From the NCBI GenBank assembly GCA_016794765.1, contig JAEUJG010000590.1, forward strand, positions 1 to 6,703: DNA of 6,703 nt, written 5' to 3'. The translations under genes were made by a program, and so were the position numbers. Under the pieces are notes generated by a model. It was not told where the DNA came from and ran no database searches. It worked only from the letters and a program-made list of their open reading frames with translations. How positions within the stretch are numbered: the first letter of the stretch is position 1; each line of letters begins with the position of its first letter. This stretch comes from Spirochaetaceae bacterium. Lineage in GTDB: Bacteria > Spirochaetota > Spirochaetia > Treponematales > Rectinemataceae. Of this stretch, positions 1-6,219 are shown piece by piece.

Positions 1-585
1 GGTGACGAGGCTCGTCTCCTCCCCGAGTTCCTCGAGGAGCGCGGCCAGCCAGACCGGCTCCCCTGGATAGTCTTCCAGGAAGAACTGGACGACCGAGAAG
101 CTCCCGTCCTTGACGCGGCCCACTGCGGCGAGGAAGGCGACGGTGCCCGAGCCGCCGGAAAGCCCCGTCGTCTCGAGGTCGAAAAAGCGGAGGTTCGTCG
201 CGGGCATCGGCGCAGGCGGCCCGCTCCCGATGGCGCCGTTGGGCGCGGCGGCTCCGGCCGCGGCGGGGTCGGCAGCGGCGGGCTTGGCCGCGGCCTGTGC
301 GGCGCCCCGCGCCATCCCTACCCCCGAAGCGGCGAAGGAGCGCAACTCGAAGGGCCGCGGATCCATCTCTCCGGGCAGGCGGAAGGAATAGCGAAGCTCC
401 CTCCGCCAAACAAGGTCGGCCAACTTCTCCCAATCGTCGAGGAAGGCGGGCCGGACCGCGCCACGCGGGAGGCCGGCGCCTTCCGCGGGCGCGGGAGTCG
501 GGGGAAGCTCCGCTTGCGATTCCGGGGCGCGCTCGAGGCCGAGCTCGCGGAGCCGCGCCAGCCGGGACTTAAGGTTGCCCGCCAT
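1..585 (-). CDS. mrfB: MrfB/YprB-type RNase H-like DEDD exonuclease, 3' end missing
   Basis: This is the N-terminal part (195 residues) of a YprB/MrfB-type exonuclease; the frame is open to the left edge, so the gene is cut by the window. The first exonuclease motif is plain: FFDLETTGLSGG at residues 134-145, with the metal-binding pair D136 and E138, followed by GTVAFLAAVGR as in the RNase_H_2 family. The remaining acidic motifs lie outside the window. Residues 1-87 are an N-terminal region with a basic start and a Trp/Arg-rich stretch; residues 88-131 are an Ala/Pro/Gly low-complexity linker. The ATG overlaps the end of mrfA by 17 nt and has a GGAGG site 6 nt upstream, so the start is well supported. 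In Bacillus subtilis MrfB works with the helicase MrfA in mitomycin-lesion repair; the same order here argues for the same job. Assignment by motif and context is strong; biochemical activity is inferred. Confidence 0.85.
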   Translation of the reverse strand, partial: MAGNLKSRLARLRELGLERAPESQAELPPTPAPAEGAGLPRGAVRPAFLDDWEKLADLVWRRELRYSFRLPGEMDPRPFELRSFAASGVGMARGAAQAAAKPAAADPAAAGAAAPNGAIGSGPPAPMPATNLRFFDLETTGLSGGSGTVAFLAAVGRVKDGSFSVVQFFLEDYPGEPVWLAALLEELGEETSLVT

Positions 586-3046
586 CCCCTTCCTCCGGAT
601 CGCGCGGGCTCGAGGCTGGGATGGGCGCCAAGGCCGCGAGCAGCTTTCGCACCTCGGCCTTGACCTGTCGGCCGCCGCGGGCGGAGCCGGGAGAGCCGAG
701 CTCGCCGAAGTCGACGCCGACGCAGGAGGGGCAGCCATCCTCGCAGGGACAGGCGCCGAGCCGCTCCAGGGCGGCGGCGACGGCGGAATCGAGGAAGCCC
801 GCAAGCCCCTCGGCCAGGCCGGTGCCGCCCGGATAATGATCGAAAAAGTAAATCGCTGGAAATCCGAAATGCGGATCGCGGACGCGCTCGGCAAGGCCGA
901 TGTCGCGGCCGTCGCACATGAGGAAGACGGGCGCGAGGTCGTGGATGAGGCGGCCGGCGCCGGCGAGCAGCGCCGCCTTGGCGCCCTCCGGCGCCGCCGC
1001 CACGAGGTCGCCCGCGCGCGTTCCGGGCGGGAAGAGCAGAACGAGGCTCCTCGTCTGCATCTCCTCAGGGGGGAGGTTGATCTCTCCGTAGCCGACATTT
1101 TCGTGGGTATGGAAGCGAAGCTTCTTGTACTTTTCCGCCTCGGTGCGGACGAGGATGTCGCCGAGGACCCAGGCCGCGCGGTTCGCCGCGCCGGCAGTGC
1201 CCACCGCACCGCCCGCGCCGGCCGCCGCGCCGCCCTCGCCCCCAGCGCCGGCAGAATCGCCCGCGCCGCCCCCCGCGCCGGCAAGAATGCCGCGCTCGTC
1301 CTCGGAGAGGACCGCTATGTCGGTCTTGACGACGGCGTCGGTCCAGTAGTCCACCTCCCGCTCCTCGACGAAGCAGGTCTTGTGCTCGAGGTCGAGCTTC
1401 TGGACCTTGTACTGCCGCCCGAGGTGGATGTAGACCGCATCGTCGAAGATGAGCTCCTTGGCGCTCGGACGGTCCATCTCCCCGATGACCCGCGCGCCGC
1501 CGCCCGTGCGGTCGACGATGACGACATTGTCGGCCGTGGCGGAGCGGAGCGAGATTTTTTCGCTCGGGTAGCCCGCGGCGGACCAGTACCAGCGCCCTCC
1601 GGTCAGCCGGACGAGGCCTTCCTCCTCCAGGAAGGAAAGGGCCGCCTCCGTCGCCTCGGCCCCCGAGTCGCCGAAGGAATCGCCCGCCGCGAAGGGGAGC
1701 TCGAAGGCGGCGCACTTGGCGTGGTCCGCGTAGATGTAGGGATTGTCGGGATCGACGCGCGCCGATTCGGGACTGCGGCCGAAAAAGTACTCCGGGTGGG
1801 CCAGGATGAACTGGTCGAGGGGCGCGGAGGAGGCGACGAGGAAGGCGACGGACACCGTGCCGCGGCGCCCAGCCCTGCCCGCCTGCTGCCAGAAGCTCGC
1901 GAAGTTGCCGGGAAAGCCGGCGACGACCGCCGCGTCGAGGCCGCCGATGTCGATGCCGAGCTCGAGCGCGTTGGTCGAGACCACGCCCTGGATGGAACCA
2001 TCCCGGAGGCCGCGCTCGATGGCGCGGCGCTCGCTCGGCAGGAGGCCCGAGCGGTAGGGGCTGACCTTGATGCGCGAGTTGTCGGTATAGAGGTTGGCGA
2101 GCGCCGAGCCGATGTAGGAGGCTATGAGCTCCACCTTGAGGCGCGAGCGGGCGAACAGGATGGTCTTCACGCCCTTGCGGAGGAGGATGAGGGCGAGCTT
2201 TTCCGACTCGGTCGCCGTGCTCTTGCGGATGCCCTGGACCGGATCGAGAAGGGGCGGATTGTAGAACACGACCCGCCGCTCGCCGCGCGGGGCCCCGTTC
2301 TCGGTGATCGCGCGCACCGGCCCCTCCACGAGGGCGCCGGCGAGCTCCGCGGGATTGCCGATCGTCGCGGAACAGAGGATGAAGGTCGGATGGGCGCCGT
2401 AGAAGGCGGCGACCCGCTTGAGGCGCCGGATGACGTTGGCGACGTGGCTTCCGAAGACGCCGCGGTAGGCGTGCATCTCGTCGATGACGACGTATCGGAG
2501 GCCCGAGAAAAAGCGGATCCACTTCGCGTGGTTCGGGAGGACGCCGGAGTGGAGCATGTCCGGATTGGTGATGACGATGCGGCCCGAATCGCGGGCGGCG
2601 ACGCGCAGGGAGTCGGGCGTGTCCCCGTCGTAGGTGTAGATCTTTACCGGCAGGGAGCCGCCAAGCGCGACCTCGTTGAGTTCCGCCTGCTGGTCCTGGG
2701 AGAGGGCCTTGGTCGGGAAGAGGTAGAGCGCCCGGGCCTCGGGCTCCTCCAGGAGGGTTTGGACGACGGGAAGGTTGTAGCAGAGGGTCTTGCCGCTCGC
2801 GGTCGGCGTGACGACGACGACGCTCTCACCCGCGCGGACCGCGTCATAGGAGGCGCGCTGGTGCGTATAGAGGCGCTCGTAGCCCTTGGCGGCGAGGGCC
2901 TTTCCGAGGGCGGCGTCGAGGTCCGCAGGGAGGGGGGCCCAGGAGGCCTCCCTCGCGGGCACGGACTCGACATGGACCACGCGGGGCGCGATGTCCGGAT
3001 CGGCGAGGATTTCGTCGATGAAGGTTCTGGCGGAAGCGGGATTCAT
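569..3046 (-). CDS. mrfA: MrfA/YprA-type SF2 DExH helicase with zinc-binding MZB (DUF1998) domain
   Basis: An 825-residue ATP-dependent DNA helicase of the YprA/MrfA family, which in Bacillus subtilis repairs mitomycin C lesions together with MrfB. Visible motifs in order: YTHQ (60-63), Walker A TPTASGKT (80-87), PTKAL (111-115), TNPDML (160-165), Walker B DEMH (189-192) followed by AYRGVFGSHVANVIRRL, SAT (226-228), STNALELGIDIG (357-368) and QQAGRAGRRG (387-396). The C-terminal MZB/DUF1998 region ends in a CxCx3CxxC cluster (C766, C768, C772, C775), the family's metal site. It is somewhat longer than B. subtilis MrfA (about 750 residues), in part because of a Gly/Ala-rich insert at about 589-622 and a tail of 50 residues after the last cysteine. 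The ATG at 3046 has only a weak upstream AGG. mrfB follows with a 17-nt overlap; glgC is divergent. Family assignment is secure; substrate specificity here is inferred. Confidence 0.95.
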   Translation of the reverse strand: MNPASARTFIDEILADPDIAPRVVHVESVPAREASWAPLPADLDAALGKALAAKGYERLYTHQRASYDAVRAGESVVVVTPTASGKTLCYNLPVVQTLLEEPEARALYLFPTKALSQDQQAELNEVALGGSLPVKIYTYDGDTPDSLRVAARDSGRIVITNPDMLHSGVLPNHAKWIRFFSGLRYVVIDEMHAYRGVFGSHVANVIRRLKRVAAFYGAHPTFILCSATIGNPAELAGALVEGPVRAITENGAPRGERRVVFYNPPLLDPVQGIRKSTATESEKLALILLRKGVKTILFARSRLKVELIASYIGSALANLYTDNSRIKVSPYRSGLLPSERRAIERGLRDGSIQGVVSTNALELGIDIGGLDAAVVAGFPGNFASFWQQAGRAGRRGTVSVAFLVASSAPLDQFILAHPEYFFGRSPESARVDPDNPYIYADHAKCAAFELPFAAGDSFGDSGAEATEAALSFLEEEGLVRLTGGRWYWSAAGYPSEKISLRSATADNVVIVDRTGGGARVIGEMDRPSAKELIFDDAVYIHLGRQYKVQKLDLEHKTCFVEEREVDYWTDAVVKTDIAVLSEDERGILAGAGGGAGDSAGAGGEGGAAAGAGGAVGTAGAANRAAWVLGDILVRTEAEKYKKLRFHTHENVGYGEINLPPEEMQTRSLVLLFPPGTRAGDLVAAAPEGAKAALLAGAGRLIHDLAPVFLMCDGRDIGLAERVRDPHFGFPAIYFFDHYPGGTGLAEGLAGFLDSAVAAALERLGACPCEDGCPSCVGVDFGELGSPGSARGGRQVKAEVRKLLAALAPIPASSPRDPEEGDGGQP
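592..596 (-). promoter_or_regulatory. Ribosome-binding site of mrfB inside mrfA
   Basis: GGAGG on the minus strand, 6 nt before the mrfB ATG at 585 and inside the last codons of mrfA. It fixes the mrfB start and implies translation by termination-reinitiation or direct loading while mrfA is being translated. Confidence 0.75.
1181..1283 (-). repeat. Imperfect 30-bp in-frame tandem repeat encoding a Gly/Ala linker in MrfA
   Basis: The core GCGCCGGC recurs (plus-strand reading) at 1188, 1215, 1245 and 1275, that is at spacings of 27, 30 and 30 bp, all multiples of three. On the protein it gives AGAGGGAGDS, AGAGGEGGAA, AGAGGAVGT and AGAAN, a roughly ten-residue unit at about 589-622 of MrfA. It lies between the conserved segments EVDYWTD...SEDE and WVLGDILVRT, so it looks like an expanded surface loop just before the MZB domain. 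The reading frame is kept throughout. Confidence 0.75.
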
Positions 3047-3050
3047 GACC

Positions 3051-3056
3051 TATAAT
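3051..3056 (+). promoter_or_regulatory. -10 element (TATAAT) of the likely glgC promoter
   Basis: A perfect TATAAT 56 bp before the glgC start codon, in the only AT-rich stretch of an otherwise GC-rich window. No good -35 is seen: the 17-bp-spaced position (3028-3033, TGGCGG) is poor, and there is no TGn extension. An activator could be needed, or the -10 may be fortuitous. The expected transcript start is about 3062-3064, leaving a leader of about 50 nt. Confidence 0.45.
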
Positions 3057-3083
3057 CTTAATCTAAACAACTCCCTTCGTAAA
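3055..3083 (-). promoter_or_regulatory. Possible sigma70-type promoter for mrfAB
   Basis: Read on the minus strand, TTTACG (3083-3078) and TAAGAT (3060-3055) are separated by 17 nt, each matching the sigma70 consensus at 4 of 6 positions. Transcription from it would begin within a few bases of the mrfA ATG, so the message would be leaderless or nearly so; that agrees with the lack of a good ribosome-binding site there. AT-rich DNA gives such matches easily, so this is tentative. Confidence 0.3.
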
Positions 3084-3090
3084 CGAGGGA
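3072..3090. promoter_or_regulatory. Inverted repeat between mrfA and glgC (operator or leader hairpin)
   Basis: TCCC-T-TCGT-AA-ACGA-GGGA: two 4-bp arms on each side that pair fully except for one bulged T at 3076, around a 2-base centre. As DNA it could be a regulator's binding dyad; as RNA it would form a hairpin in the glgC leader ending 10 nt before the ribosome-binding site, though a 2-nt loop would require opening of a pair. It also covers the possible -35 of the mrfA promoter. Confidence 0.4.
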
Positions 3091-3100
3091 AAGCGGAGCT

Positions 3101-3105
3101 AGGAG
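3101..3105 (+). promoter_or_regulatory. Ribosome-binding site of glgC
   Basis: AGGAG, 6 nt before the GTG start at 3112. With an in-frame TAG at 3100-3102, which shares bases with this site, it rules out any start further upstream and so fixes the GTG. Confidence 0.8.
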
Positions 3106-3111
3106 ACCATC

Positions 3112-4386
3112 GTGCCGAAAGTGCTTTCGATCGTGCTCGGCGGGGGCAAGGGAACCCGCCTCTTCCCCCTTACCAAGGACCGTGCCAAGCCGGCCGTGCC
3201 CTTCGGCGGAAAGTACCGCATCGTCGACATTCCCATCTCGAACTGCATCAATTCCGGATTCCGGCAGATCTACATCCTGACGCAGTTCAATTCGGCCTCC
3301 CTCCATCTCCACCTGGCCCGCACCTACAGCTTCGACACCTTCTCCCGAGGCTTCGTCGAGATCCTGGCGGCCGAGCAGACCCTCGTCCATTCGGGCTGGT
3401 ACGAAGGGACCGCGGACGCCGTCCGCAAGAACCTCATGCACTTCCGGCCGCAGAACCCGAGCCACTATCTCATCGTCTCCGGCGACCAGCTCTACCGCAT
3501 GGACCTCGCCGACATGTTCAAGCGCCACGTCGAATCCGGCTGCGGCCTCACCATCGCCTGCACCTCGGTGAGCCGCGAGGAGGCGAGCCAGCTCGGCATC
3601 ATGCGCGTGGACGAGAAGAGCAAGATCGTCGAGTTCATGGAAAAGCCGGGTCCGACCAAGGACATCTCGAACTACAAGATCCCGGCCGAGCTCCTCGAAG
3701 ACCGCCGCACCGGGGGCAAGGACTTCCTGGCGAGCATGGGCATCTACATCTTCGACGCCGAGCTCATGGAGAAGGCCCTTCAAAACGACGAGAACGATTT
3801 CGGCAAGGAGATCATCCCGACGATCCTCTCCTCCATGCCGGTGAACGCCTACGTCTTCAACGGCTACTGGGAAGACATCGGCACCATCAAGTCCTTCTAC
3901 GAGGCCAACCTCGACCTCGCCTCCATCAACCCCCAGTTCAACTTCTACGACGAGGAACGGCCGATCTACACGCACAAGCGCAACCTGCCGGCCTCCAAGC
4001 TGAACTACTGCACGCTGAACCAGGCCCTGACCGCCGACGGCTGCATCATCACGAACGCGGGCATCAACCACTCCATCGTCGGCGTGCGCACCATCATCGA
4101 ATCCGGCGCGAACCTGGACGGCGTGGTCTGCATGGGCGCCGACTACTACGAGAACGATGTCCAGAAGGCGGCCAACGCCTACAAGGGCGTGCCGAACCTC
4201 GGCATCGGCGGGGGCTGCATCATCAAGGGCGCCATCATCGACAAGAATGCCCGTATCGGGGAGAACTGCCGCATCGGCATCGACGCGATGGACCGCCCCG
4301 ACGGGGAATACGGCACGCACTATGTCGTGGACGGCATCATCGTGATCCCGAAGGGCGGTGTCATTCCCTCCGGAACGGTGATCTAG
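3112..4386 (+). CDS. glgC: Glucose-1-phosphate adenylyltransferase (ADP-glucose pyrophosphorylase)
   Basis: A cytoplasmic enzyme making ADP-glucose and pyrophosphate from ATP and glucose 1-phosphate, the committed step of glycogen synthesis; 424 residues, normal for the family. Visible motifs: the nucleotide loop GGGKGTRLFPLTKDRAKPAVP (starting near residue 10), GKYRIVDIPISNC (33-45), WYEGTADAV (96-104), SGDQLYRMD (123-131) with the catalytic aspartate equivalent D125, the glucose-1-phosphate site FMEKP (175-179, K178) and GYWEDIGT (251-258). The C-terminal half has hexapeptide-like beta-helix repeats and ends in IIDKNARIG (375-383) and a GTVI terminus, features I associate with cyanobacterial, plant and spirochaete enzymes rather than E. 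coli GlgC. K414 (VIPKGGVI) may match the lysine used for 3-phosphoglycerate activation in cyanobacteria. The start is GTG: an in-frame TAG lies just upstream and the next Met is residue 110. Divergent from mrfA; no other glycogen gene is in view. Confidence 0.97.
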   Translation: MPKVLSIVLGGGKGTRLFPLTKDRAKPAVPFGGKYRIVDIPISNCINSGFRQIYILTQFNSASLHLHLARTYSFDTFSRGFVEILAAEQTLVHSGWYEGTADAVRKNLMHFRPQNPSHYLIVSGDQLYRMDLADMFKRHVESGCGLTIACTSVSREEASQLGIMRVDEKSKIVEFMEKPGPTKDISNYKIPAELLEDRRTGGKDFLASMGIYIFDAELMEKALQNDENDFGKEIIPTILSSMPVNAYVFNGYWEDIGTIKSFYEANLDLASINPQFNFYDEERPIYTHKRNLPASKLNYCTLNQALTADGCIITNAGINHSIVGVRTIIESGANLDGVVCMGADYYENDVQKAANAYKGVPNLGIGGGCIIKGAIIDKNARIGENCRIGIDAMDRPDGEYGTHYVVDGIIVIPKGGVIPSGTVI

Positions 4387-4388
4387 GC

Positions 4389-4398
4389 GGCGGCCGCC
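4389..4398. other. GC palindrome in the convergent gap after glgC
   Basis: GGCGGCCGCC is a perfect 10-bp palindrome filling most of the 12 bp between the glgC TAG and the stop codon of the minus-strand lipoprotein gene. There is no T-run on either strand nearby, so it does not look like a standard intrinsic terminator. It may simply be chance in GC-rich DNA. Confidence 0.35.
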
Positions 4399-6219
4399 TC
4401 AGCGGGACAGGACGCGATAGCGGCCTTCCTCCCCCGAGATGCGGCCCGTCACGAGCCAGTAGGTCTTGCCCGCGTCGAGATAACGCTCGAGGCGGGCGTC
4501 CGTCCCAAGTTCCTCAACGTTGGAACCGAGATCCACCCCCTCCTCGCCGTAGAGGGCGAGGAGGATCCTGCCCCCCTTCGCGTCGGCCAGGAAGATCCGC
4601 TTCCCCGATTTGTCCGGCTTGATCCGGAGCGCCAGGAAGAGCGGTTCGGGATCAAGCGGAAGCCCCTCGGCGAAGAGGTCGAAGCCAAGATAGCGCTCGA
4701 GGGGAGCGCCGCCCCTGGGGATGAACTTCTCCATGCCGACCAGGATCGCCTCCGCGACCGCCTGGGGGGGCGCAAGGCCTGAAAGCGGAGAGGCGGCGCT
4801 TTCCCTTCCCGAGCCGAGCTCGAAGAGCTCGCCCCGCGCGCCGAGGAACCAAAGACCGCCGCCCGCGACGACGGCGCCGGAGGCGGCGGCAAAGACCGCG
4901 CCGCCGTCCCGGCGATCGCCGCCTTGGAGACCGGCGCCTTGGAAACCGGCGCCGAAGCGTTCCGAAAACACCTGTGTCCCCTCGGCCGAACGCCGGTCGC
5001 GCACGAGGAGCTTCCCCGCCTGCGCCTCGAAGAGCCGGTCTTCGTCGGCCGCGATGAAGGCCGGAACCGCGCCCTCCGAGGCCTCCCCGGGTGGCCAGGA
5101 CCGTACGAGGGCCCCGGTCGCGGCGTCGAACTCGGCGCTGCCACCGCCGGCGAGTCCGGCCAAGAGGCGGCCGTTCGCGAGTATGGCCGGAAGGCCCGGA
5201 TCGAGTCGCGCCGCGGCCTGGGCGATCGGTTCACCGGAGGAAACTGCATGGATGGTGAGCTCGCCTGAGCTCTCGAGCAGGGCGATCCTTTCCTGGTCCG
5301 CCGTAAGGAATCGCGGCCTAGACCCGAGCGCGCGGCGCCACAGTTCCCGGCCATCGGCCTCTCCGATCGCGACGAGTTCGGCGGCCGGCGAATCCTTGTC
5401 GGTCTTGGCGGCGATCGCCGCGACCAAGATCCCGGGAGCGTAGGCGAGAGCCAGGCCCTTGGCGCCTGAGTCGAGCTTCCAGAGTTCCGCTCCGCTCTTC
5501 AGGTCGAGGACGCGCAGCCTTCCGCTCGAAGCCAAGGCCGCGGCCTTGTCGCCCGGCAGGGCCAGCAAGTCCTCAATCGTCTCGAGGCGCACTTCCCAGA
5601 GCTTGTCGAGCTGCCGCCCCGGGGCGGCGGCAGCTTCCTCCGAGGGAGGGGCCTTCCAGCCGTAGGCGGCGAGGCTCCCGTCGAGGCCGGCGACGACGAA
5701 GAGCGGTGCGCCTTCGCCGGCGCCCGCCAGCAGGGCGAGGGCAGGCGAAGCGAGCGATATGTCGCGGAAGGCTTTTCCCGCGTCCGCTCCTCCCGCAGAG
5801 TTGAAGTGTCCTGAAAGGGCGGCCAGCTCGGCCACGACAAGGCGTTCCGTGGCCGCCCCCTTGTCGCCGGCGGCCTTGGCTTCGGGGGAGGGCCCGAGCG
5901 CATAGGCCACATACCGTCCATCCGCGGAGGCGACGGGGCCGGCCCGAGGGACGCCGCGGGGGCCGGGAAGGCGGCGGAGGCCGCTGAAGCTCGTCGGGAG
6001 CCCGACAGAAAGCCGCGAGGTCGCGAAGGCCGCCCGCGGGTCGACCGTCGGTGCGGCAGGAGCCGCGGGAGCCTGGTCGGCGGAAGGTGCCGCGGGGACC
6101 GGCGCGGGAACCTTGGCTGCGCCGCCCTGCCCGCAGGACGAAAGCGCGAGCGCCGCAAGGACAAGGAAACAGGCGGCGGCGAAAGATCGGGGCGCTTCCC
6201 GGAAGACGGCGCGGATCAT
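4399..6219 (-). CDS. Predicted lipoprotein with beta-propeller and PPC-like C-terminal domain, function unknown
   Basis: A 606-residue protein I cannot assign to a named gene. A basic start, a hydrophobic stretch (about 13-25) and ALSSC-G with C29 form a type II signal peptide with a relaxed lipobox. Residues 30-60 are an Ala/Pro-rich tether. From about 95 to 475 there are repeated strand patterns with turns such as LRVLDLKSGAELWKL (235-249), ELVAIGEADGRELWRR (281-296) and SAEFDAATGALVRSW (361-375), typical of PQQ/WD-like beta-propeller blades. Residues about 525-606, with LFLALRIKP...RIFLADAKGG...YLDAGKTYWLVTG...YRVLSR, resemble a bacterial pre-peptidase C-terminal (PPC) sandwich domain. The ATG has GGAGG 6 nt upstream and overlaps the stop of the preceding gene as ATGA. 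No catalytic residues stand out; a scaffold or binding role at the membrane is an inference. It might also be an envelope assembly factor like BamB, but its PPC-like end is not BamB-like. Confidence 0.8.
   Translation of the reverse strand: MIRAVFREAPRSFAAACFLVLAALALSSCGQGGAAKVPAPVPAAPSADQAPAAPAAPTVDPRAAFATSRLSVGLPTSFSGLRRLPGPRGVPRAGPVASADGRYVAYALGPSPEAKAAGDKGAATERLVVAELAALSGHFNSAGGADAGKAFRDISLASPALALLAGAGEGAPLFVVAGLDGSLAAYGWKAPPSEEAAAAPGRQLDKLWEVRLETIEDLLALPGDKAAALASSGRLRVLDLKSGAELWKLDSGAKGLALAYAPGILVAAIAAKTDKDSPAAELVAIGEADGRELWRRALGSRPRFLTADQERIALLESSGELTIHAVSSGEPIAQAAARLDPGLPAILANGRLLAGLAGGGSAEFDAATGALVRSWPPGEASEGAVPAFIAADEDRLFEAQAGKLLVRDRRSAEGTQVFSERFGAGFQGAGLQGGDRRDGGAVFAAASGAVVAGGGLWFLGARGELFELGSGRESAASPLSGLAPPQAVAEAILVGMEKFIPRGGAPLERYLGFDLFAEGLPLDPEPLFLALRIKPDKSGKRIFLADAKGGRILLALYGEEGVDLGSNVEELGTDARLERYLDAGKTYWLVTGRISGEEGRYRVLSR
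4920..4953 (-). repeat. 15-bp tandem duplication inside the lipoprotein gene
   Basis: CCTTGGAGACCGGCG (4922-4936) is followed directly by CCTTGGAAACCGGCG (4937-4951), one mismatch in 15, with the match running a few bases further on both sides. It encodes GAGFQ then GAGLQ (residues 423-432), a five-residue duplication in a Gly-rich loop between propeller blades. The frame is kept. Confidence 0.8.

Noticed and set aside
318..917. A 199-codon minus-strand frame spanning the mrfA-mrfB junction
   Set aside because: Arg-rich out-of-frame product; both mrfA and mrfB have clear family motifs or coding character in other frames over this region.
575..3055. An 826-codon open frame on the plus strand covering the whole of mrfA
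   Set aside because: It is in exact codon register opposite mrfA, so stops would appear only opposite TTA, CTA and TCA codons, which GC-rich genes avoid. The protein is Arg/Ala/Gly/Asp-rich with no family motifs, while the minus-strand frame has every helicase motif.
3058..4320. A 420-codon open frame on the minus strand opposite glgC
   Set aside because: Same register effect as above; the plus-strand frame is an unmistakable GlgC and the antisense product is an Asp/Val/Gly-rich sequence without known motifs.
4386..4400. Intrinsic terminator after glgC
   Set aside because: There is a GC palindrome but no loop and no following T-run on either strand.
2886..4622. A 578-codon plus-strand frame running through the control region, glgC and beyond
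   Set aside because: It is an out-of-frame reading of glgC, rich in Arg, Pro and His, and crosses both the promoter region and the convergent gap.
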